Shown here piece by piece: positions 56,101-64,000 of a stretch of DNA of 64,000 nucleotides. The notes beneath the pieces are model-generated. The model was not told the origin of the DNA and made no database searches. It was given only the letters and a program-made list of their open reading frames with translations. Origin of the DNA: Asterochloris sp. CNOR1 (lineage: Eukaryota > Chlorophyta > Trebouxiophyceae > Trebouxiales > Trebouxiaceae); the NCBI GenBank assembly GCA_963969365.1, contig OZ017758.1, positions 248,001 to 312,000 of the forward strand. Direction: 5' to 3'. The position numbers and the translations under genes were made by a program. The first letter of the stretch is position 1. Every line of letters begins with the position of its first letter.

Positions 56101-59100
56101 CCTGGTTGGCAGGCGACCACAGAGCTGCATTGCAGTGCAATCAGATTGGCGGGCAGGCACAGTGCTGACGCGCAATGCATCCGGTGTGCAGGAAGGCACA
56201 GCCATGAGGCCTGCTGACAGGCCCATGCCGCCCCCCAGCAGGTGGGCAGGCAGGCAGGCACGCAGGCGTGTGGGACTCTGGAGGCCATGCGACAGCACCA
56301 GCAGGCAGGCAGCTCCATCAAGCATGCTGAGATGCATGTATTGACCCAAGCCGGTGTTCAGGCTGACATGCTGGCCCACCAATCAGGCTGCAAGGCATGT
56401 ACACATGTCCTTCGCCCCAGGTGGCCATTTGGCAAGCTTCTTTGGCCTAGGGTGACAGCGCGGCCTGATGCGTGCAGTGTAGGGCACAGCATGACACAGG
56501 CCAATTGACAGCGTGTCAGCAGAGCTTAACCGCCTGCTGGGAAACACAAGTGGCAGGCAATACACTATTTGACCCCTTCCTGGGAGTCCTAAGCTCAAAA
56601 ACCATTGTGTGTTTTTACGATGAGGGCCTGCCGCCTGGGGAAGCACAGCACTGGTGAGTGGTTGTGGTTAGGCTGCAGGCTCCGGTGGCAGATTCAGGGA
56701 CCTGCCTAGGTCATTGTCTGGCAGGGACCACCTGCCAGGGTCTCCGGGAGCGGCTGCGGCAGACCCAGGGACCGCCTGCCAGGGTTCCCAGGGGCGGCTG
56801 CAGCAGATCAAGGGACTTGCCTGTGTCATTGTCTGGCAGGGACCACCTGCCGGGGTCTCCAGGAGCGGCAGCCCAGGTGCCATTGCTGACAGCTGGCTGC
56901 TCCTTGGCCGCCAGCAGGATGTGTGCGTCTGCGCTGAGGTCGTCATATATGGCGTAGCTCTTGCCAGGGTCGATGTCCCCTATGCGCTGCCCCACTATGG
57001 CAAAGCCCACCAGGAGGCACCCAGCTGTTACAGTCAGCACCAGCAGGCTGCCATCGTAGAGCAGCCAGAAGCCACTCAGCCGGTCCTGCAGTACAGGCAG
57101 CGAGGCCGAGTCAGCTTGGCCAGTGCTGGGCTGGCAGGTCCAACACGTGACATGGCTCCGCTGCCCAGGCAACGCTCAGCGCTGGGCTGGCAGGTGCAGC
57201 AGGCATTTGCTGCCTCAAGCCTGGCAGGGGCAGCGCACCAAAGCAGAGGGCAGCTGTCAAGGCATTGGCGCCAACAGTCATCAACCGAGGCTTGCCAGGC
57301 AAGAACAGCCGCACGCTATGGGGAATGTGGTGCTAAAATGGCGGGCGCCACAGAGTGACACTTGGCCACCAAACAACCTGGCTGCGTTGTGGACAGATGC
57401 TGTGCAACAAGGCAACAGGCGTCACAGCCGTTGGGCTCACCAGCTTGGCCAGCAGCATCTTGCTGTGCTTGAGGCGGTCCCTGATGCCTAGCGCCACAAA
57501 GACAGCCTGCACCGCGGCCAGCAGCAGTACCAAAACATCCACCACGCTCTGTCGCACGCCCAGACTGGTGCGCACGCTGTAGTATTCGGAGGGCAGCGCT
57601 GAGAGGGTGGCTTTGTACAGCACCGCTCCAGCGTTCACCCACACAAACTTGATCTGTATGAACCTGCATATCAAGGTGGACGAATGAATCGCAGCCAGGC
57701 AAGCTTGCGCAGGGCTTCGTCGTGGGCACATTGCAGGCTGACGGAGAAAGCAGAGAGACAATTTGATGCCCACATACAGTTGTGGGCCAATCCCTCACAA
57801 GATCCTGGCGATTGATTGTGCCAGCCCCTGCCACTCATGATGCACACAGGTGCACCACACCCACACCAACCGCTGCCTATGGGTGCAGGTGCAAGTGCTT
57901 CCATTGTTGCAATGCCTCGGCGGGATGGTGTGCAACTTCCTAGCACAGGGACCCCGCCTTTTGTCGGTCCCCACTTGGCACATGTTTACAGGCACAGTCA
58001 GCCCTCCTGCAAAGCTGCAGTGGCTCAGCACATGTTCACAGGCACAGTCAGCCCTCCGGCAAAGTTGCAGTGCTCAGCACATGGTCACAGGCACAGTCAG
58101 CCCTTCTGCCAAGCCGAGCAGTGGCTCAGCAGGTGTTCACAGGCACAGTCAGCCCTCCTGCCGATCTGCAGTGGCTCACCCAAAGACGCGCAAGGCAGCA
58201 TTGTAGGTCACAACCTCCAGGGTCAAAGTTGCGCTGCGTGAGTCCAGGAAGTTGGCCACCATGAGGTACTGCAGCAGTTCTGCGCAGGCGGATGCAGAGA
58301 GGCCGTTGATGAAGATGACAGGCCAGCCTGCTGGCTGGTGGGGGAAGTTGCGAGTGTAGAAGGCAAAGGGCAGGCCATAGACGCTGACGTCTGCAGAGGT
58401 GTTGTAGAAGCTGCCTGCAACACCATCAGCAGTCTGCTCAGCTGGAACTTGCTAGCTGCCTGGACATGATCTGCACCACTGCAGCCACCACATAGCCCAT
58501 GTTCACACCACAACAGCAGTGCAGAGCAGCAGGACAGTGGTTGGCAGCAGCCAGCTCTGCAGGCCAAGCACTGCTGCCCCTAGCAGCACTGCTTCCTCCT
58601 GCAGGGGGTCAGAGTCATCAGAACAGCAGGTGGTGCCGACACACGGGAGGGTGCGCCAATCTGCCCAGGAGGCTTGAGAAATGATAAGGCAGCAGCCACC
58701 GACATGCATCTGAGAGGCTTACCAATCTGCCCCAGGAGGCCTGGGTTGGAAAAGGCTGAGCCTGTCAGGAATACAGGGTCCACACCAAAGGGCGGCAGGG
58801 CGGCTCCAGCATCAAGGCTCTGGGTGTCCCCAGAGAGGGCAGCTGCTGTGTCTGTGGTGCTGAGGGCTGTACCGTTGCTGTACACTGTGCCTGAGACTGT
58901 GCAGGCCACAATGAAGCGCTGGAAGCGGCTGGTGCAGGTGTAGCGCTGCCCCACATTGCGCGTCTGGTGCAGCAGCATGCCGCCCATGATGGCGTTTGAC
59001 CCCAAGTAGCCTGCAGGACGGTCCCACAGGGACATGAGCGCTCCAGGGGTTGCGAAAGCAGTAGACCAAGCTGCAGGCAAAGCGCAGATAGGACAGACTG

Positions 59101-62100
59101 GAGCAGCCTGCAGGGTGCACATGAACAAAACCATGCCAGAAAGTTTGCACATTGCGTAAGCCCTCCAAGTGAGGGCTGCTGCTCTGCATGCTGGCTGGAC
59201 TGAAAGGTTTGCCCCATAGGTCAACATGCAGGGTCGGTGCACAAAGAACATGAGCGCCGTAGGCAGGTATGGTAGACAGTCATCTCTGTCTGGCTTGCTG
59301 AGAGCATGGCCATGCATGCTGCACAGCGCTGCCTCACCGATGTAGCGCTCAAGTGGCTGCGTTCCAAAGACGTCGTCAGCGCTGGACGTGTTGCTTGTGG
59401 CGTTGCTGGAAGAGAGCACAGCAGACCCATTGCCTGCCACCAGGATGCTTCCATTGGGGTATGTGGTCACCTGCAGGCTCAGAAGGGGTGCCTGGACATG
59501 CCCCCAGCTGGTGGTCAGCTGCACGATGCAGCCAGCCATAAAAACAGGCAGTGAGCCACCTTGCCCAGCTGCGCCATGCCGCCCCAGAATACAAGCCCCA
59601 AGGCATTCCTCAAGGGCCTCAAGGTCCACATGCAGCTGAGCTGCCAGCCACAGAAGGAAGAGGCAGACAGAACTGTGCCAAACAGTCAGGAAGGTGCAGG
59701 CTGGGGGCTGTGCCATATGGCAGCCACGGAAGGAACGGGCAAAGGGACTGTGACATGCAGGCAGCCAGGGAGGCGCAGGCGGAGAGGTGTCCCAGCAGGC
59801 AACATGGGACAGCCCAGCAGCAGTCACACTCACCACAGACACCGCAGTGGCGCTGCAGCTGGTGGAGAGGAGGCGCCTGCTGGTGGTGGCACTGGCAGTG
59901 TCACTTGCTGCAAGTTCGGCTGTCAGGTTGACGTTGGCTGCAAAGCGGGCCTTAAGCAGGCCGTCAGTGCGGTCGCACCCTGCACCCGCTGCAGCGAGGA
60001 TCTCAGCTGCGGACAGTGTGGTGGAGGAGCTGTCGTTCTGGATGGTGGCCAATGATGTCTCAAGGGACGCTGCAAAGGAGTTGAAGATGCTGGTGAGCTG
60101 CACGACGTCCTCCTACAGGCACAGCACAGCCGCCTTGCAAGACATCCTGTGGACACTCTCACTGGGCCAAAACACAGGGCCAGATGTCTGCAGTGTCTCC
60201 TGCCCGGAGGCAGAGGCAATGGCCCCCTGTGGCTGCAAGCTCTGTGGTGGGGGCAGACATGCTGGCAGGATGGCTGCTGATGTGGGCCAGACCTGACCTA
60301 TCAATGCAATGCCTGCTGCTCTGTGTTGCATGCTTGCACTTGGGAGCCGCGTGCACCAGACCCACCTTCTGGTCTGACAGGACGTCCGTGTACAGGGCCC
60401 CCCACCACTGGCTGATGTTGGCAACTGACTGGACCAGGGGAGTCGGGCTGCCCAGCGCAAGGCTGGCCAGACGGGTGGCCTGGTCGGCGGCTGCCTGGCC
60501 CAGGCACGTCATGTTGGCCAGCAGCGCAGAGAGCGCCAGCGTGGTGTTGTCGATGGTGGGAGTGGCTTGGCTGGCAGAGGTGACGGTTGCGCTGCTGGAG
60601 TTGGCTGACACATTGGTGGAGGCTGCTGCCCCCAGGGCTTGTGCCAGAGTGACTGGCTGGAAGGTGATGCTGCTGGTACCTGCTGCGGCCAGCAGGTGCC
60701 TGTGGGGAGGGCGAGGCACCTGGCTGACAGACAGCTCCACAGAGTGAGGCATGAGTCCAGTCGCCAGGTCAATGGCGGGTGGGCGCTGCGGCATTGCAGG
60801 TGTGCTCAGCAGCCGGCGGCGGGATGTGGCAGTGGAGCCATCGGAGAGGTTGCCGGCCACGCCCAGCTGCAGCAGCAGGCTCAGCTCCAGCTGAGCTGTG
60901 CCGCCCACGGAGGAGGCCTGCGCCGACTGCAGCGACGCCGAGAGCACCTGGATGGGCGTCTGGGACACAGCCGAGAAGGTGGCCAGGGCATAACCAGTCA
61001 CCGATCCTACTGCAGGCTGTATGATGGCAGACTGTAGCATCGAGGGCAGGGCGGCTGTCAGCGAGGTGCTGCTTTCAAGCGATGCTGCTGTGGCATCTGC
61101 AGCTGCCATGCTTGCACCATCCAGCGGCACCAGCATGGACTGCAGGCCAGCATTGGGGGAGATGTCAAGGGCAGCTCAACCCCAAGAAAGCAGCATGCAT
61201 TGGCAGCAGGAGGTGTAAACGGCAAGCAGGCTGCTAGTGCAGCAAGCAGAGCTGGCTACGGCCTTCAGCAGACCCCCAAAGCACAAAGCAGTGGTGGGCG
61301 CCATGGGCTCTGCATGATAATGCATCAAGGCTTGAGGGGGAGGCTTCAGCCTGCTACTGTTGCGACAACATCTGGCCGGTCACCTGGCCAGCTTTTGCAC
61401 ATGCCGGGAGCACTGCAGCACCTCAGGACAGACAATGAGGCTGATCACAGCAGAAGTACTGCTCAGAAGCTGATGTCAAGAGCCCACCAGGGATACATCA
61501 TACACAGCCTGGACCTGGACTGTCCTCAGAACTGCAGCCTGGTCATTGCGCTGGTCCTTGGCTCTGCAGGTTGAAAGCTGCCAGCGTCAGTCTCAACACC
61601 AAAGGCAACACAGGGCGTCTGCACTGAACACTCCTAAAGTTGGAGCTTGCGGATGACCACGACTGTGCAAAAAGCACAGCACACACATGCTGTGAGTGTG
61701 CTGTGTTGGACAAACATCGTTCAATAATGAACTTGGCCTTCTTGGCCAGACAAGCCTGACATCATGTGCTTGTCATGTGAGAGTAGCCCTGACCTGTACA
61801 GGTACAGGTAGGTGCCGGGAGCACACAGCCCGTTGGTGGCAAAGGTGATGTCGCAGCCAAGGCAGCTCTGCTGGCTGAGGCACGGCGTCACATCGGTGGC
61901 GGTCAGGCTGCTGGTGACATCATTGCCTGCATAGTCGCTGGCCACTGCCCCGCAGGTGCTTCCGGCTGCCACGCCGGCTGTGCAGGGCTGCAGGCTCCAG
62001 GCAGCCGGCGTGCCCTGAATGACTGAGACTGAGCTGAGCTGCCCCGCTGGAAGCAGGTTGATGCTGGGAGGGCCGCTGATGAGAGCCGCCCTACGGCCAG

Positions 62101-64000
62101 GACGCAGCACTCAGGATGCAGCACCATCTTGCACAGAAGGAGAGGGACATGCTGCAGTAAGGTCTGCATGCTGCACCGCGTCCGGCCAGTTGACGCCCTG
62201 GCCAGCCCAGTGTCCATTCCGGCTGAACAGCCAACTGTGACCAGCAAAAATGTGGACACATCTGCACAGTCCAACTCACCCTAGTGAGCAGGCAGATGGG
62301 ATGCGGCACACGCCATCGCTGCACAGCGTCTGTTCACTGGGGCAGGGGTTGGTGATAATGACTGTCCTGTTGATGGACGCATTGTGGCTGGGAATGTTTT
62401 GGTCAAACACCAGGAACTCAATGGTGTACTTGGTGCCAATCTTGGCAGCGGCGTTCAATCCACAGCTGCCAATGCCTTGCAGGTGAAACTGATAGCCTGC
62501 AGATGGTGGGGCAGCAGTGGTCTTGCCAGCTTCTGGCTGCAGCCCTGCCAAGCTGCATGCAGCAGCTTCATTGGCTGTACTACTGCTGCCACTGGTGCAG
62601 TGCAAGCTTCTGGCTGCAGCCATGCCTAGCTGCATGCAGCAGCGTCATTGGCTGCACTACAGCCGCCACTTATGCACAGTGGGAACCACTGGCTGCAGTG
62701 TAGCCAAGCTGCACGCAGCAGCTGCATGTGCTGCTGCCATTGGTGCAGTACAGGCTCTTGGGCTGCAACAAAGCCAGGCTACGTGCAGCAGCTGCATGGG
62801 GCTTTCTTTGCTGCCACCAGTCATGCAGCGACACACACCTGGCTGCTAAGCATTCAAGCAGCTGCTCTTTCATCCTGCAGGATGTCAGGTGCACACCAGG
62901 CTGGGCAGCACTCACCTTGGCAGCCTGTTGCAAGGCAGGAAGCAGCTGGGCAGGCCAAAATGGATGACGTCAGGCTGCTTCCTGATGCGTCACTGGCCAC
63001 CGCTCCCAGCTCACAGGGAGCATCTGTGCTGGGCAGCACCCCCGTGGAGCAGGCAGTGTAGTTGTGACCCTGCAGGCAGCTCATATACTGAACTGCTGCT
63101 GTGCGCCGAGGAGCAGGCTGATCAGATGTGACATGGTGCAAGCAACAAGAGTTGCTGTTCTGCTTCAAGGAGCCGGCAGCAGCGTGAGAGGTGCAGGCCC
63201 ATGCTGCCAGTCAACAAGCCTCTGGCACCAGCTTGAAAGGTGCAACAAGGTGAGTTGCTGCCATGCAACAATCCTCTGGCACCATCAAGGGAGGTGAAGG
63301 CAAGATGACTTGCTGCCTGCATCAAGCCTCTGGCACCAACTCGGCAGGGGCGCCAGACATGAAAGGCCCAGATTTCAGCTGGCTGTCTGCTCGCCTGCCT
63401 GACCGACACAACACTGGAGAGCGCAGCAGTAGTGACGAGTGTGATGGTGGGTCCTGTCTGGACGGTGGCTTGGGTTACAAAGCCGCCTGAGGCTGTGAGG
63501 TCTGCCAAACAGATGCCGGTGTAGCTGCAGCTGACCTGCACATGGCCAGTTAATCGCATGAAACCTCAACAGCAACTCACATTTGAGGCAGGACTGTGCC
63601 ACGGCAAGCAGCATGCCACAGTCCTTGACGGGTCACCTTATCGTTGCAGCACTGTGCAGCTTCCAGCAGCGTGCCAGACTGTTTTCTAGGTCTCCATGTG
63701 GTGGCAGAACTGTAAGGCTGGCAGCAGCATGCACATACTGTAACGAGTCACCTTGTTGTTGCAGACATGTTCGCCCACGGCGCAGACGATCTGCACAGTG
63801 ATGGTACGGTTCACGCCAGCTGATAGGCCAGCGCTGTTGGTGACTGAGTATGTAACTGTCAGATTGCCGGGAGTGGATGTGTCCAGATTGCAAGCCCTCA
63901 GACCATTCTGGCTGACCAGATACCTGCAGAGCCCAAACATGTGCTGCTGTCAAAGGTGATGACAAGCAAGCTGGCAGGCCACCTGATGTTGCCAAACTGA
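50174..64000 (-). CDS. polycystin (PKD2/TRPP)-like cation channel, N-terminus beyond the window
   Basis: Minus-strand TRPP-type channel; the 5' end lies past 64000. From the N-terminal side: extracellular Cys-rich Ig-like units (61790-63995), then Ser/Ala/Asn-rich segments with RRLLST (60370-61160, 59830-60110), then the polycystin domain (59340-59490; 58720-59030 with IMGGMLLHQTRNVGQRYTC and GVDPVFL; 58170-58410 with NFLDSRSATLTLEVVTYNA). Membrane exons follow: 57430-57670 (VVDVLVLLLAAVQAVFVALG), 56865-57090 (SLLVLTVTAGCLLVGFAIVG), 55850-56025 (SIQGICILLVIVKEMRVL), 55400-55530 (FILLSFLLVAIMYASLGVVV) and 55070-55220 (last helix, YLLIPFTLIILLW). The GTGAGT after LLW joins in phase to NVLIPSMVLEFKAQKRR at 54415-54590. 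Cytoplasmic exons are 53785-54030, about 53405-53560 and 53092 down to about 50200 (Ala/Ser/Pro-rich, about 950 residues). In other eukaryotes such channels sit in the flagellar or ciliary membrane and pass cations. A TM1 helix before the polycystin domain was not identified. Confidence 0.88.
53320..53425 (-). repeat. 57-bp duplication of exon end and donor
   Basis: TCATGTGACCAGGC(T/G)GTGCC occurs at 53320 and 53378. Each is followed by a donor and, on the minus strand, by ESGK(V) coding. The right-hand copy ends the exon MARPSESGK; the left-hand copy repeats NSESGKV within the intron. Confidence 0.88.
55598..55760 (-). other. possible extra channel exon or intron
   Basis: An open stretch reading GVFAVWESFFSIELAAAH lies between the exons with RLSIITTTLVQ and VTGFILLSFLL. 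It could be a short exon of the S4-S5 linker, or part of an intron. In PKD2 the two flanking segments are nearly adjacent, which favours intron. Confidence 0.35.
56100..56300 (-). repeat. degenerate repeats in channel intron
   Basis: Units built of GGCAGGCACAG(T/C)GC or AGGAAGGCACAGCC, CAGGCAGGCA and GCATGCCG occur through 56145-56300, spaced about 25-50 bp. No coding frame is conserved. Confidence 0.55.
56695..56880 (-). repeat. 114-bp repeat of a channel exon end
   Basis: GGGAC(C/T)TGCCT(A/G)(G/T)GTCATTGTC and the following CTGGCAGGGACCACCTGCC(A/G)GGGTCTCC are found at 56698 and 56812; a third partial unit lies at 56767. The minus-strand reading of the exon end, AAAPGDPGR, is echoed in the copies. 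Confidence 0.88.
57975..58180 (-). repeat. four tandem 50-bp repeats starting at a splice donor
   Basis: CACATG(T/G)T(T/C)ACAGGCACAGTC, then AGCCCT(C/T)CnGC, starts at 57979, 58029, 58078 and about 58130. The right-most unit abuts the donor of exon 58170-58410, and each unit repeats the intron start TGAGC(C)ACTGC on the minus strand. Confidence 0.93.
62525..62825 (-). repeat. four tandem repeats of about 75 bp in an intron
   Basis: CTTCTGGCTGCAGCC(C/A)TGCC, then (A/T)AGCTGCATGCAGCAGC, occurs at 62530 and 62607, with diverged units at about 62687 and 62757. The array sits in the intron upstream of the exon encoding IGTKYTIEFLVFDQN. Confidence 0.92.
63180..63345 (-). repeat. three tandem repeats of about 60 bp in an intron
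   Basis: CAA(G/T)CCTCTGGCACCA occurs at about 63213, 63270 and 63323, each preceded by TGCTGCC. It lies between two extracellular-domain exons of the channel. Confidence 0.85.

Larger units (their letters stand above)
61790..63995 (-). other. Cys-rich Ig-like extracellular repeats of the channel
   Basis: Exons encode units with a shared pattern: (G)P(S/T)I(N/T)L near the start, then C..G, then C(G/E)(L)GAVASD, then TSS, then a PC or AC with a nearby Cys pair, then a strand such as YTIEFLVFDQN or LTVTYSVTNSAGL, and RT(I/V)(T/I)(V/I). Exons lie near 61790-62110, 62276-62495, 62900-63070, 63400-63535 and 63750-63935. At least two or three units are in the window and more are expected beyond 64000. 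The pattern is like Ig-like (DUF5011/HYR type) repeats of algal surface proteins; that family name is my inference. Confidence 0.6.

Noticed and set aside
55128-56321. Single long minus-strand open frame of nearly 400 residues
   Set aside because: It runs through several channel exons and introns in the wrong frame for most of them. The true exons are short, with splice sites and PKD2-like helices in other frames.
57975-58180. CRISPR-like array
   Set aside because: The units are continuous tandem repeats without unique spacers, lie in an intron and share a splice donor.

Overview
This is nuclear DNA of a green alga, most likely a chlorophyte near Trebouxiophyceae. The lineage is inferred from gene content and intron style; no marker gene settles it. 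The genes are built from many short exons. Introns start GTGAG or GTAAG and mostly end TGCAG, and both intron and exon DNA are rich in CTGCAG and TGCAGC words. The protein set is plant-like: a class XI-type myosin with a DIL tail, a plant-type KDO-8-phosphate synthase, a ZIF-like major facilitator and an APR-like thioredoxin. It also contains genes associated elsewhere with cilia.

Layout. Positions 740-19790 (minus) hold a giant myosin gene whose 3' end is not resolved. Positions 21137-26608 (minus) encode a membrane receptor-like kinase. On the plus strand follow an MFS transporter (27070-30627), a SPATA4-like CH-domain protein (30882-32461) and kdsA (33292-35276). ATAT1, the alpha-tubulin N-acetyltransferase (35353-39858, minus), is tail-to-tail with kdsA (76 bp between stops) and head-to-head with an APR-like thioredoxin gene (39980-40878, plus; 121 bp between starts). 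A minus-strand gene at 41363-46978 joins a probable 2OG-Fe(II) oxygenase fold to a SUMO-like C-terminus. From 47119 to beyond the right edge lies a polycystin (PKD2-like) channel region on the minus strand, with Ig-like repeats outside the membrane and a very long low-complexity cytoplasmic tail.

SPATA4-like, ATAT1 and polycystin are each linked to cilia or flagella in other eukaryotes, so the alga probably has, or recently had, a flagellate stage. KdsA makes the KDO precursor used in cell-wall or scale glycans. The myosin would serve actin-based transport.

The most striking feature is structural. In many genes, introns contain degenerate tandem copies (about 50-150 bp period) of the splice junction beside them: exon end plus donor, or acceptor plus exon start. 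The copies often keep usable-looking decoy splice sites. This looks like ongoing tandem duplication at exon-intron borders, a plausible route for intron growth and new splice forms.

Exon borders were read by eye from splice consensus, frame and family similarity. Coordinates said to be approximate should be treated so.
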